From Chloroflexota bacterium (GTDB taxonomy: Bacteria; Chloroflexota; Anaerolineae; Anaerolineales; Villigracilaceae), in NCBI GenBank assembly GCA_019873735.1, contig JAIOAQ010000005.1:1-64000 (forward strand): DNA of 64,000 bases, read 5' to 3'. The translations under genes were made by a program, and so were the position numbers. The notes below the pieces were generated by a model, which searched no databases, was not told the DNA's origin, and saw only the letters and a program-made list of their open reading frames with translations. Positions within the stretch are counted from its first letter, which is position 1. Each line of letters starts with the position of its first letter. Of the stretch, positions 38,098-48,300 are shown piece after piece.

Positions 38098-39455
38098 TGT
38101 ATGAGCCGAAGATCATCGCCTTTCTCTGTAACTGGTGTTCCTACACCGGCGCCGATACAGCCGGCATTGCCCGTCTCAAATCTCCCGCCAACGTGCGCTC
38201 CGTGCGCGTGCCTTGCTCGGGGCGGGTCTCGCCAGAGTTGATTCTGCGCGCTTTCAACGAAGGGGCAGATGGCGTTCTCGTTTTGGGCTGTCACATCGGC
38301 GAATGTCATTACGACACCGGCAATCATCGCGCCGCAAAACGCATCCCCATCCTTAAGACCCTGTTGACCTTCGTCGGCCTGGAACCAGAACGCCTGCGGC
38401 TGGACTGGGTATCCGCCTCAGAGGGAGAACGTTTTGCCCGCATCACGAATGAATTTACACAGGCGGTTCGCCTGCTTGGACCCTCCACCTGGCGCGCCGA
38501 CCCGGCACAGGTCCAGGCCCTGAGCCGCTCTCTCGTCAGCCTGGACCCGGTCCCTTATGCCGCGACCGATTGCGCCGGCAAAGCAGAAGCCATTCAAGCC
38601 AAAGCCGCCGAACTGCTCAAAAGCGGCGCCGTCAGTTGCGTCATCGGTTACGAAACCGGACCACGCGGCCGAACACGTCCTGCTTTCGTCTGTGACCCGG
38701 ATGACGTGGAACGCCTGACCTGGAATCCAGACTGTACCCAAAACCTGACCACCTACATTGCCGACAAGGTCAGCATTTCGGGCGCACTGATGGCGGCCCA
38801 CCGCCGTGAGCCGCCCAAGCCGGTGGCGGTAGTGGTCAAGCCTTGTGATGCGCGCACGCTCAACGTTATGCTGGCCGAAAATCGTTTTCCACGCGATAAG
38901 GTGCACATCATCGGCGTGGCCTGCGAGGGCGTGCGTGACCGCACAGGCAATTTACAAAATCGCTGTCGCACCTGCGAGCAACGCCTGCCGGTGATTTATG
39001 ACACCCTCATCGGCGAAGCCCCCGCAGCAATTGACCTTTATCCTTCCCCCGTGCTTGAGAACGTGGCCGCGCTTGAATCCGCAACGCCTGCCGAGCGGAT
39101 GGAATTCTGGCTGGCCCAGTTTGACCGCTGCATCCGTTGTTATGCCTGCCGTCAGGCCTGCCCGCTATGCGATTGCCCCACCTGCCTGTTTGAGCGGGAT
39201 GACTCGCTCTGGGTGGGGCTGGGAATCGGCCTGAATGAGAAGCGCACTTTCCACCTTGGCCGTGCATATCATCTGGCGGGGCGCTGCGTAGGCTGCGATC
39301 AGTGCGAACAGGCCTGCCCGATGGACATTCCCATCAGTCTGCTCAACCGGCGTCTGGCACAGGAAATGGAAGCAGTCTTCGGCCACCGCGCCGGACAAGT
39401 TCCCGTCCCCTCGCCGGTGGTCAGTGTGCTGGCCGGCGAGTATAAGGAGGGCTAA
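38097..39455 (+). CDS. MvhD domain fused to an FrhB/FlxC-like iron-sulfur protein
   Basis: Residues 1-~125 match MvhD (FLCNWCSYTGAD, then VLGCHIGECHY), the subunit that hands electrons to HdrA. The rest has the motif VVVKPCDARTLNVMLAENR and a Cys-rich segment shared with FrhB-type and FlxC-type proteins, and ends in two cluster motifs (CIRCYACRQACPLCDCPTC near residue 345 and CVGCDQCEQACP near 397). It overlaps the HdrA-GltD gene by 1 nt. In FlxABCD-HdrABC operons the MvhD part (FlxD) is normally a separate gene. Confidence 0.86.
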   Translation: MYEPKIIAFLCNWCSYTGADTAGIARLKSPANVRSVRVPCSGRVSPELILRAFNEGADGVLVLGCHIGECHYDTGNHRAAKRIPILKTLLTFVGLEPERLRLDWVSASEGERFARITNEFTQAVRLLGPSTWRADPAQVQALSRSLVSLDPVPYAATDCAGKAEAIQAKAAELLKSGAVSCVIGYETGPRGRTRPAFVCDPDDVERLTWNPDCTQNLTTYIADKVSISGALMAAHRREPPKPVAVVVKPCDARTLNVMLAENRFPRDKVHIIGVACEGVRDRTGNLQNRCRTCEQRLPVIYDTLIGEAPAAIDLYPSPVLENVAALESATPAERMEFWLAQFDRCIRCYACRQACPLCDCPTCLFERDDSLWVGLGIGLNEKRTFHLGRAYHLAGRCVGCDQCEQACPMDIPISLLNRRLAQEMEAVFGHRAGQVPVPSPVVSVLAGEYKEG

Positions 39456-39456
39456 G

Positions 39457-40470
39457 ATGACCATTCCCCCTTCATCAACCTGGAAGATTACGCGGCAAGA
39501 ACTGAGCGAATGGCTCGATGCCCTGGCCGGCGTACAAACCCTGATTGCCCCGCGGCAGGTGAACGATACCCTGCTCTACCGACCGGTGAACAGCAGCCGC
39601 GAGATTTGCTTGCAATTTGACCGCCCTGCGCTTTCTGCAAAAGAGTTCTTCTTTCCGCCAACAGAGCGGTTGCTCAAAATAGAAAAGAAAGGTAAAGAGA
39701 TCAGTCTGGCGGAAACGCTGCCAGATGTTCAGCAGGTGCTCTTTGGCCTGCGTCCTTGTGATGCACGCGGTCTGTCCACGCTGGATGCCCTCTTTCTCAA
39801 GCAGCCTCCAGCCGACCCATATTATGCCCGCCGCCGCGAGAATACGACGGTCATCGTCCTGGCCTGCAAGGAAATGGGGCCGTTGTGCTTCTGCACTTCT
39901 GTGGGCGGGGCACCTGATGATCCGACGGGGGCAGATATCATGCTCTATGAAACAGACGAGGGGTATCAAGTGCAGGCACTGAGCGAAAAAGGACAGGCCA
40001 TCATCCCCCCTTACTGGCAAGCAACCCAAGCCACGCCCCCATCTGTGCAGGTTGAAGCGCCGGTCTATTCGGTCCTGGAGCATAATGCCTGGCCAGAGCA
40101 ATTTCAGGCAGATTACTGGCAAACTGCGGGAGAGCGCTGTCTTTCCTGCCGTGCCTGTGCTTACGTCTGTCCTACCTGCCGCTGCTTCATTGTGCGAGAT
40201 GAAATGATTCGCCCCGGCGAATTTGAGCGCCTGCGCTGCTGGGATTCTTGCAGCGGCGAAAACTACCGCCGCGTGGCCGGAGGTCACCGCCCGCGCGCCA
40301 ACCCTGGCGAGCGTCTGCGCAATCGCATCTTCTGTAAGTTCTATTACTACCCGGAGCAGTATGACCTGGGTGAGTTGCCTGCCTGCACCGGCTGTGGACG
40401 CTGCATTGAGGTCTGCCCGGTTAATATTGATATCACCGAAATATTGACCGACGTGGGGAGGTTGGCATGA
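39457..40470 (+). CDS. 4Fe-4S dicluster subunit, AsrA/HydB-like
   Basis: The 337-residue protein carries the same CDARG-type motif (GLRPCDARGLSTLDALF) as its upstream neighbour, then CLSCRACAYVCPTCRC near residue 228 and CTGCGRCIEVCPVN near residue 310. This is the layout of anaerobic sulfite reductase subunit A and sulfhydrogenase beta subunits, which pass electrons between an NAD(P)H flavoprotein and a partner. The start has AAGGAGG upstream. Its stop overlaps the start of the next gene by 4 nt, as asrA/asrB pairs often do. Confidence 0.88.
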   Translation: MTIPPSSTWKITRQELSEWLDALAGVQTLIAPRQVNDTLLYRPVNSSREICLQFDRPALSAKEFFFPPTERLLKIEKKGKEISLAETLPDVQQVLFGLRPCDARGLSTLDALFLKQPPADPYYARRRENTTVIVLACKEMGPLCFCTSVGGAPDDPTGADIMLYETDEGYQVQALSEKGQAIIPPYWQATQATPPSVQVEAPVYSVLEHNAWPEQFQADYWQTAGERCLSCRACAYVCPTCRCFIVRDEMIRPGEFERLRCWDSCSGENYRRVAGGHRPRANPGERLRNRIFCKFYYYPEQYDLGELPACTGCGRCIEVCPVNIDITEILTDVGRLA

Positions 40471-41300
40471 GTGAAAACCCGATGAAGCCTTACCTGGGAC
40501 GTTTGGTAGAAGTCAGAGATTTAGCCACAGAAATCAAACTTTTCCGCGTTGAACTCCTGAACGGCGGCCAGCAAGCCTTTTGCGATTGCAAACCCGGGCA
40601 ATTTGCCTTCCTCTCGGCCTTTGGTTTGGGCGAAGCGCCCTTTGGGATTGCCAGCGCCCCCGGGCGCGGCCCCTATGTAGATTTCGCCGTCAACCGGCTG
40701 GGGACGGTGACAAGTGGCCTGCACGAATTGGATGAAGGCGACATGGTTGGCGTGCGCGGCCCTCTGGGCAATTGGTTTCCCATGGATGCGTTCAAAGGCA
40801 AGAACCTGGTGGTATTAGGAGGCGGCATCGGCGGGGCGCCATTGCGTCCGGTGATCCAATATGTCATTGACCATCGTTCCGATTACGGTTCGCTCACCAT
40901 TTTATGGGCCGCGCGCCATCCCTCCCTGCTGGTCTTTACCGACGAGTATGACGAATGGCGCAAGGCGCCCAATACCCGCCTGCATCTGACAGTAGACACA
41001 CCCGACGAGAAATGGGATCACAGCGTGGGTCTGATTACCGACCTGCTTAAGAAAGTGGCCCCCTCGCCTGATAATAGTGTCAGCATCACCTGCGGCCCGC
41101 CGATCATGATTCACTATGTCACCCGCCTGTTGTCTGAGATGGGATTTGCCCCCCAAGACAACTACGTCACGCTGGAAGCCCGCATGCACTGCGGCCTCGG
41201 TAAGTGCGGCCGCTGTAACTTGGGCGAGAAACTCATCTGTGTGGATGGGCCGGTGTTCACCATGGCCGACATAGGAAGCCTGCTGGAAACCTACCTGTAA
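40467..41300 (+). CDS. NAD(P)H-flavin oxidoreductase subunit, AsrB/HydG-like
   Basis: The 277 residues form a ferredoxin-NADP reductase fold: an FAD-binding barrel (KPGQFAFLSAFGLGEAPFGIAS), the nucleotide-binding GGGIGGAPLRPVI, and a C-terminal Cys-rich cluster site (CGLGKCGRCNLGEKLIC near residue 242) as in sulfhydrogenase gamma and dihydroorotate dehydrogenase electron-transfer subunits. It is the probable NAD(P)H entry point of the complex and the last gene of the five-gene operon. Confidence 0.92.
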   Translation: MSENPMKPYLGRLVEVRDLATEIKLFRVELLNGGQQAFCDCKPGQFAFLSAFGLGEAPFGIASAPGRGPYVDFAVNRLGTVTSGLHELDEGDMVGVRGPLGNWFPMDAFKGKNLVVLGGGIGGAPLRPVIQYVIDHRSDYGSLTILWAARHPSLLVFTDEYDEWRKAPNTRLHLTVDTPDEKWDHSVGLITDLLKKVAPSPDNSVSITCGPPIMIHYVTRLLSEMGFAPQDNYVTLEARMHCGLGKCGRCNLGEKLICVDGPVFTMADIGSLLETYL

Positions 41301-41323
41301 GGATAAAAGGCAACGACGAGATA

Positions 41324-41434
41324 AGTACCTACCCTCCCGCAGGTTTTGGCGCAATGCCCCAACCAGAAGGCGTCTCCATGATTGCCAACATCGGTTGCCA
41401 GCCTCGTTCTAACCTGCGGGAGGGTTAAGATTAC
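41324..41434 (+). repeat. Dispersed inverted-end repeat, copy 4
   Basis: It runs from ACCTACCCTCCCGCAGGTT to AACCTGCGGGAGGGTTAAG with the GGCGCAATGCCCCAACCAGA inner block, and starts 24 nt after the hdr operon. This is the one copy not upstream of a minus-strand gene. Confidence 0.9.
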
Positions 41435-41443
41435 AGTACGATT

Positions 41444-41477
41444 GGAAAATGCCCGGCAAAAAAGTCGGGCATTTTCC
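41444..41477. terminator. Hairpin after the hdr operon
   Basis: GGAAAATGCCCG and CGGGCATTTTCC pair across a short A-rich loop. It lies 144 nt past the last hdr gene, beyond repeat copy 4, and has no distinct T-tract outside the stem. Confidence 0.6.
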
Positions 41478-41521
41478 AAAATTAGGATAAAATAGGGAAA
41501 CTTTTGCGGAGAATTCTGACG

Positions 41522-41746
41522 GTGGAACGACGCCTGGCCTCCCCTGTGATTGTTTTGCTGTCCATCCTGTTGATTTTGTGTCTGGGGTGTATGCTGATAT
41601 GCTGCGTGGGGACATATGCCCTCTACGCCATTGGCTCCCAGGTACCGTCAGAAACAATAGATCCGTCGTTGCGGGGGATGCCTGCAACGAGGTGCCTGCA
41701 GTGGGCAACCGCGCCGGTCACAGGCGGGCAAATCTCAATCTTGTAG
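41522..41746 (+). CDS. Small single-span membrane protein
   Basis: The GTG at 41522 has GGAG 10 nt upstream. The 74-residue product has one strongly hydrophobic segment (VIVLLSILLILCLGCMLICC). This segment resembles the N-terminal membrane anchor of the protease encoded 3 nt downstream, so it may be a partial duplicate of that gene start or a partner protein. The last 25 residues look unstructured. Confidence 0.4.
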   Translation: MERRLASPVIVLLSILLILCLGCMLICCVGTYALYAIGSQVPSETIDPSLRGMPATRCLQWATAPVTGGQISIL

Positions 41747-41749
41747 AAA

Positions 41750-43771
41750 GTGTGGCTGCCGACCTTGTCTAATAAAACAATTTGGATTTTCATTGCTTCA
41801 CTGGTCATCCTGTTCTGTGTTTGCTGCCTGGTGCTGGCAGGAGCGGGGTTGTTTTACGGTTATAAATTCAGCCAACAAATAGAGCCCCTGGTTGAAAATT
41901 ACGCTACCGAGACACCTGAGCCGCCGATTGAAATCGTCCGCCCTCGATTAGAGAAAGTGCCGGCTACCGGCGAGTCGATGCCGGATATGCTGACGGTGCT
42001 AAAAAGCACCATCGTTCCAGAAAACGACGTGTACGATTTGTCCTGCAGGCTACGGCGTGTGTGCAACCTGCCGCGCACCTTTCCATCCGAGTCGGTGAAC
42101 AGACAGGTGGGCGAAAAACAATCCTTTTGGGTAACCAACCTGGATACGAACGAAAACTTCCAGGTAAATGCTACGCTGCAATATGTCACGCCGCACGCGT
42201 ACTTTTGGATTGAGGATGGCGTCAAATACAACCCGGCCGATTTGAAGGCGCTGGCAGAGGCTTTTGAAAATAAGATTTACCCCACCAACCGCGAGTTCTT
42301 TGGCAGCGAGTGGAGTCCCGGCGTTGACGGCGATCCGCATATTTATGTGCTGTATGCAGGCGGCCTGGGATTTTCGCTGGCCGGTTATTTCTCCTCGGCC
42401 GACGCGTATCACCCGCTGGCGCATGAGTACTCCAACGCTCATGAGATGTTCGTCTTTAATTCAGACAACATGTCTCTCCGCAGCCAGGACACCTATGGCA
42501 CGCTGGCGCACGAGTTTCAGCACATGATTCACTGGTATCAAGACCGCAATGAGACCTCATGGCTGAACGAGGGCTTTTCGGTTTTGGCAGAATTTTTGAA
42601 TGATTACCCCACAGGCTTTGAGTATTCCTTCATCCGCGAGCCCGATTTGCAACTCACGGATTGGTCGCCTGACAGTTGGGCGAACGGCCCACATTACGGG
42701 GCCGGTTTCATGTTTACAAACTATTTTCTTGGCCGCTTCGGCAATGAAGCCACCCAGATGCTGGCGCGTGACCCTCTGAATGGGCTGGAAAGCGTGGACA
42801 ACGTTTTGAATCAAATAGAAGCATATGACCCGCTCAGCAAGCAGCCCATTCGCGCCGATTCCCTCATCCTGGACTGGATGATTGCGAACTATCTGCAGGA
42901 TGCGTCTGTGGCCGACGGGCGTTATGCTTACCCGCTTTACCCCAACGCGCCGCAGGCCAGCCCCACCGAGGAGATCAATGCCTGTCCTCACGTCGGCGAA
43001 TACAGGGTGCAACAGTATGGAGCAGATTATTATCGCATCACTTGTCCCGGCAAATACACCCTGACGTTTACAGGTTCAACCGTAACCCGTCTTCTCCCGC
43101 AAGACCCTCATTCTGGACAATACGCTTTCTGGTCAAACAAAGGCGATGAATCGGACATGACTCTGACCCGTTCCTTTGATTTGAGCGCGGTGGACGGTCC
43201 GGTCACATTCTCCTACTGGACCTGGTATGACATTGAGAAAGACTATGATTACGTGTACCTGGAAGTCTCTGAAGACGGTCAAACCTGGGACATCCTGCAA
43301 ACCCCATCCGGCACAGACGAAGACCCTTCAGGGAACAGTTTCGGCTGGGGCTACAATGGTTTGAGCAACGGCTGGATTAAAGAGGAAGTGGATCTTTCGA
43401 AATACGCCGGCAAGTCCATTCAGATTCGTTTTGAATATGTCACCGATGCAGCCGTGAACGGGGAGGGCTTCCTGCTGGACGATGTGGAGATTCCGCAAAT
43501 CGGCTACAGCGCCGACTTTGAGAACGGCGATGACGGTTGGCAAAGCGCAGGTTTTGTGCGTGTAAAAAACGTTTTGCCACAAACCTACCAACTGGCCTTG
43601 ATTTCGAAAGGGGCAAGTGGAACGCAAGTACAGGTCATCCCTTTGCAAGCCGATCAGACGGCCGAACTCTCCCTGGAAATTGGAAATGGTGTCAGCGAAG
43701 TTACCTTGCTGGTCAGCGGTTCAACCCGTTTTACCCGCATAGCAACAGATTATCGCTTAGAGATCAAATAG
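41750..43771 (+). CDS. Membrane-anchored zinc metalloprotease, M30/immune-inhibitor-like
   Basis: The 673 residues begin with one membrane helix (IASLVILFCVCCLVLAGAG). The catalytic domain has TLAHEFQHMIHW (HExxH near residue 253) followed by SWLNEGFSVLAE, whose Glu is the likely third zinc ligand, as in hyicolysin-type (M30) peptidases. The C-terminal ~220 residues contain a MAM/jelly-roll-like domain (GPVTFSYWTWYDIEKDYDY) like that in immune inhibitor A. It acts outside the cell. The GTG start is the best of weak choices; a TTG at 41765 is possible. Confidence 0.82.
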   Translation: MWLPTLSNKTIWIFIASLVILFCVCCLVLAGAGLFYGYKFSQQIEPLVENYATETPEPPIEIVRPRLEKVPATGESMPDMLTVLKSTIVPENDVYDLSCRLRRVCNLPRTFPSESVNRQVGEKQSFWVTNLDTNENFQVNATLQYVTPHAYFWIEDGVKYNPADLKALAEAFENKIYPTNREFFGSEWSPGVDGDPHIYVLYAGGLGFSLAGYFSSADAYHPLAHEYSNAHEMFVFNSDNMSLRSQDTYGTLAHEFQHMIHWYQDRNETSWLNEGFSVLAEFLNDYPTGFEYSFIREPDLQLTDWSPDSWANGPHYGAGFMFTNYFLGRFGNEATQMLARDPLNGLESVDNVLNQIEAYDPLSKQPIRADSLILDWMIANYLQDASVADGRYAYPLYPNAPQASPTEEINACPHVGEYRVQQYGADYYRITCPGKYTLTFTGSTVTRLLPQDPHSGQYAFWSNKGDESDMTLTRSFDLSAVDGPVTFSYWTWYDIEKDYDYVYLEVSEDGQTWDILQTPSGTDEDPSGNSFGWGYNGLSNGWIKEEVDLSKYAGKSIQIRFEYVTDAAVNGEGFLLDDVEIPQIGYSADFENGDDGWQSAGFVRVKNVLPQTYQLALISKGASGTQVQVIPLQADQTAELSLEIGNGVSEVTLLVSGSTRFTRIATDYRLEIK

Positions 43772-43784
43772 AGGAGATGGATAT

Positions 43785-44108
43785 ATGTCGACCATGCCCC
43801 AAGCCGAAGTCTGTGAAATGGCTTCTCTGGTTGACTATCAAGATGGCTCAATCGTCAGCCGCGTGATTGTCAAAGGAGAAAGCGGTAATGTCACCCTGTT
43901 CGCCTTCTGGCAGGATCAGGAACTGAGCGAACATACTGCGCCTTTTGATGCTCTGGTACACGTGTTAGATGGGGAAGCAGAAATTCGCATTGCTGGACGC
44001 GCCTATCGGCTGCAAAGCGGAGAAGCGATTCTGATGCCGGCCAATCAGCTGCACGCCGTCAAAGCAATCAAGCGGTTCAAGATGCTGCTGACCATGATTC
44101 GGGCATAA
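43785..44108 (+). CDS. Cupin-domain protein
   Basis: The 107-residue protein is a single small cupin barrel: the two motifs are around HTAPFDALVHVLDGEAEI and GEAILMPANQLHAVKA. The start has GAGGAG. Its two downstream neighbours (5 and 70 nt further on) handle copper and oxidase assembly, but a functional link is not shown. Confidence 0.88.
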   Translation: MSTMPQAEVCEMASLVDYQDGSIVSRVIVKGESGNVTLFAFWQDQELSEHTAPFDALVHVLDGEAEIRIAGRAYRLQSGEAILMPANQLHAVKAIKRFKMLLTMIRA

Positions 44109-44112
44109 GGTT

Positions 44113-44709
44113 ATGCGCCGGCGTGACGTGCTTGTGCTGGGGAGCGTGCTTATCCTGGCCGCGATTGGGCTGGGATACAGCCTGTTGAAACCGTACACCT
44201 TTCACGGGTCGGTGCTGGAACCGCTGCAGTCGGCTCCCGAAATTCAGTTGACCAATTTTGACGGTCAGGCTTTTCAGTTAAGCCAGCAGCGCGGCAAGGT
44301 CGTGCTACTCTTTTTCGGTTACACTTCCTGCCCGGATGTGTGCCCAACCACCCTGGCCGAATTCCGTAAAGTTTTCGCGGAACTGGGACCAAAATCGGCA
44401 CAAGTGCGGGCAGTTTTTATCACCGTTGACCCGGAACGCGATACGCCGGATAAAATTGCGGCCTATGTAACCATTTTCCACCCCGACTTTCTGGGGCTGA
44501 CAGGTTCGCCCGCCGACCTGGAAGCGGTCTACAAGGCCTATGGCGTTTTTCGCGAGAAACAGGAAAGCGGTAGCGCAGCCGGCTATCTGGTCAGCCATAC
44601 GGCCACGGTCTATGTCATTGACAAGCAGGGTAACCTGCGTCTGACCTTTCCGTATGGCTTGGGCTGGGAAGCCATGTTCAAAGACATTCGTCACTTGTTG
44701 AACGAATAG
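44113..44709 (+). CDS. SCO1/SenC-family copper chaperone
   Basis: The 198 residues comprise an N-terminal membrane anchor and a thioredoxin-like domain with the copper-binding CPDVC (Cys73, Cys77) and His162 in LVSHTATVYV. SCO proteins deliver copper to the CuA centre of cytochrome oxidase or act as thiol reductants. Together with the PCu(A)C gene 70 nt downstream it suggests that the organism assembles a copper-containing oxidase, even though much of the window is anaerobic in character. Confidence 0.94.
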   Translation: MRRRDVLVLGSVLILAAIGLGYSLLKPYTFHGSVLEPLQSAPEIQLTNFDGQAFQLSQQRGKVVLLFFGYTSCPDVCPTTLAEFRKVFAELGPKSAQVRAVFITVDPERDTPDKIAAYVTIFHPDFLGLTGSPADLEAVYKAYGVFREKQESGSAAGYLVSHTATVYVIDKQGNLRLTFPYGLGWEAMFKDIRHLLNE

Positions 44710-44779
44710 CCGTCAGGAAAAGCACAGCCAACGGCCTGAGCCTGGTGGTTGCCCCTTAACTACAGCAAGGAGTTCAGCG

Positions 44780-45205
44780 ATGAATATCAAGAGATCTTTC
44801 GTCATCGTCTTGCTAGCCATCATGTTAACGGCCTGCAGCCGCGCCGCATCTCTGCAGGTAGAGGAGGCCTGGGCGCGCCCTGTACCCGCCGGAGGTAATG
44901 GCGGTGTCTTCTTTACGATTGAAAATCCTACCGATCAACCCGACCGCCTGCTTTCTGCGACCGCCCCTGTGGCAGAAGTGAGCGAGTTGCATATGAGCAT
45001 GATGCAAGGTGGGGTGATGTCCATGCAGCCGCAGGAAGCGGTTGAGGTACCGCCCAGGTCAACCGTCAGATTCGAACCGGGAGGCCTGCATGTGATGTTA
45101 ATCGGTGTGAGACAGGACTTGAAGGCGGGAGATACCTTCCCCTTGACTCTGCATTTTGAAAAAAGCGGCGACATTCAGGTAACGGTAACGATCAAACAGC
45201 CATAA
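44780..45205 (+). CDS. Periplasmic copper chaperone PCu(A)C, lipoprotein
   Basis: The 141-residue protein has a lipobox (MLTAC) and the PCu(A)C copper site: His and Met residues in ELHMSMMQGGVMSM and GGLHVMLIG, matching the H(M)x10Mx21HxM pattern in outline. It carries Cu(I) to SCO or the oxidase. The start has AAGGAG. Confidence 0.93.
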   Translation: MNIKRSFVIVLLAIMLTACSRAASLQVEEAWARPVPAGGNGGVFFTIENPTDQPDRLLSATAPVAEVSELHMSMMQGGVMSMQPQEAVEVPPRSTVRFEPGGLHVMLIGVRQDLKAGDTFPLTLHFEKSGDIQVTVTIKQP

Positions 45206-45334
45206 GCACCGATCTCCCCCTGCGACACGTTGAAGGAATGGCTCTCTGCTCAAGCAAGTCCAGTCCGCCTTGCAGATTTGTTTTTATCGCGGTTAAAAAG
45301 GAGGATATAATTTTATCAGGATGGTCAAAAAACT

Positions 45335-48300
45335 ATGACATCTAAGCCTCCTTCTCCTAGCAGAAAAACGATTGGGGTCCTGGCTGCTCGCCTGGAACGC
45401 GTTTGGGGCTCGGAGTTTATGTCTGGCCTGACCGACGCGGCAATTGCCAGCGACGTCAATTTGATTTGCTTTGTGGGCGGGAAACCCAATCCCATCATCA
45501 CCCCCGGAAATCTACAGCCTTCTTACGGTCTGTATGACCTGGTTAAGCACGACCCATTGGACGGGCTCATATTGTGCGCCGACCTGGCACATGGGTTGAA
45601 AAGCGGCGAATTGCGTCAATTCTGTCAGAATTTCGCCGGCACGCCAACCGTTACCCACGCCATTGACCTGGAAGGAGCCCCCAATCTCCTGGCCGACAAC
45701 CTGAGTGGGATGCGCGCTGCCATTCGCCATCTGATTGAAGTGCACAAATGCCGGCATATCGCCTTTATCCGCGGGCCGCGCGATCAAACCGAAGCCGAGC
45801 AACGCTTTCAGGCCTATCAGGAAGAACTGCTCTCACACAACATCCGCTACGATGAGCGACTGGTGGTGCAAGGTGACTACAGCCTTGAGAGCGGACGGGC
45901 AGCCACACAAGCCCTGCTCGATCAGCAAAAGATACGCATTGATGCAATTGCAGCCTCCAACGACCGCATGGCCTTTGGCGCCCTGGAGGTCTTGCAAACT
46001 CGAGGCATTCAGGTGCCAGGGGAAATTGCCCTGACCGGCTTTGATGATGTGGACGAGGCGCAGTCGCTGGGGGTGCCTTTAACCACTGTGCGCCAGGACT
46101 TTTACGAAATTGGACGCCAGGCACTGCTGACTCTATTACAAGTAATTGAGGGCAAATCATTTGCCGGCCGGCTGATTCAACCTTCCTCCCTGATTGTACG
46201 CTGGTCTTGTGGCTGCCTGCCAGAAAGCATCCGCAATGCTGTGGTTGGTCCGCAAGAAGTGGCCCGCACCGGTCAACTGGCCAACAAGCGGGAGGCTGCC
46301 ATTCAAGCCCTGCTCCAGGCAGGCGGAATAGGACAAGATCACCCCGCCACGCAGGAATTTCGCCAGGCCATCGGCGCTGCGTGGGATGCCTTCCTGGCGG
46401 CTTTGCGCGGCGTAGGAAACGGCGATGCATTTCTCAAAGCCATTGAGGCGCTGATTGGCCTCTTACAACGGCATCATTGCGATGTCTCTGTCTGGCACAA
46501 CGAGATTTCTATTTTGCGCCGGCATGCTCTTGCCGGAATCAACGATACCGAATTGGCTTTGCATGCAGAAAACCTGTTCCAGCAGGCACGTATGCTGGTA
46601 GGTGAACTCTCTCAGCGCGCACAGGCCTACCACCGCCTGGTGCTGGAACGGCAGGAAGAAATCTTGCAGGGCCTGAGTTTCTCCATGGCACCGGCCATGA
46701 GCCTGAACGAAATCGGAGATGCCATTACTCAACATTTCCCCACCATTGGCATTCCCCGCTGGTATGTCATGTTCTATAGCGACGTTGTCTCGCCCGAATC
46801 GGTGCTGAGTGTCCCGTCCCGTAATTACCGCCTGCTGATGCGCTACGACAAAAACGGCTTCCAGATTCCCGCCGACCAGCCCAATTTGGCCACAGGGCAA
46901 CTCATCCCGCGCGGCGAATTACCAAGTGAACAACGCTACACCGCCATTGTCATGCCGCTTGCCCTGGCGCGCAACCGTTTTGGCTTCATGTGGGTTGAAA
47001 TGGGGCCACGCGACTGGGAAACCTACGGGCGGCTCCGCAATCTGGTCAGCAGCGCGCTATTACGTACCATGCTGGTTGAACAACGCGAACAGGCCCAACG
47101 CAAAGTAGAACACCTGTATGCAGAAGTGCAGCAGCGGGCAGATGAACTGGCCGCAGCCAAAGAAAAAGCCGAACAAGCCGCCCTCGAAAATGCCAGGCTG
47201 TACCAGGCCGAGCAGGGCCGGCGCGAGCAGGCCGAAGCCCTGGCCAGAGCCGCCCGTCAACTCTCCTCCCTGCTCAAAGTGGAAGATGTCACCCGCCAGA
47301 TTCTGGAGCAACTCCATACCGTTGTCCCCTATGCCCGCGGCGGCGTGCTGCTGGAACAGCCCGGCGGCGATATTTCCATTGTCGCCCAGCGCGGCTTTCC
47401 AGATGACATCAGCGCCGAAGAGTTGCTTCGCCAAGTCAATTTAGGGGAGGCCTATGCAAGCATTGCTCGCAAAGGCGACCCGCTGATTGTGGATGACGTA
47501 ACCAAACTCAAAGGCTGGAAGCAAACCGGCGACCTGCCCCTTCACCATTCCTGGATTGGCGTGCCACTATTTGCCAGAGATAAGGTTATAGGCATGCTCT
47601 CCTTAACCCGTGTCGAACCCAATGCCTTCAGTTCAGATGACCGTTTGCTGGCGGCCACCTTTGCCACGCAGGCCGCGATTGCGCTGGAGAACGCCCGTCT
47701 ATACGAAGAAGTCACCCGCTTCAACGAGATGATGGAGCGCATGGTGGAGCAGCGGGTAGATGAGCTCAGCCAGGCCTACGACACGCTGGCAAAACTTGAC
47801 CAAAACAAGGCCAGTTTCATTCGAATGGCTGCCCATGAACTGAGGACACCACTGACGGTCATGAAAGGTTACGTTGGGATGCTGCGCGGCCACCCGGCGG
47901 TTCAGGACAACCCCGAACTGGTTCAGGCCATTGACGGCGTCCTGACCGGGACAGATCGGCTGCACAACGTGGTCAACAGCATGTTAGATGTAGCCCGCCT
48001 GGAGGGCGAAGTCCTGAAACCTGTTGTCGACCCGTCTCAATTGTCACTCATTTTGCGTCTGATTCAGAAGGATTACACCGAAGCACTCGCCGAGCGCAAC
48101 CTGACCCTGGTCATTGATGAAAGCGTTAACAACCTGCCCTTGGTGATGGTGGATTCGGAAATGATACAAAAAGCATTAGATCATGTGATCGTCAACGCCA
48201 TTAAATACACCCCTGATGGCGGAACCATCACCGTGCGGGCCTCGGTTGTGGCAGATGAACGTATGGGAGAATGTGCTGAAATCCAGGTGCAGGATACCGG

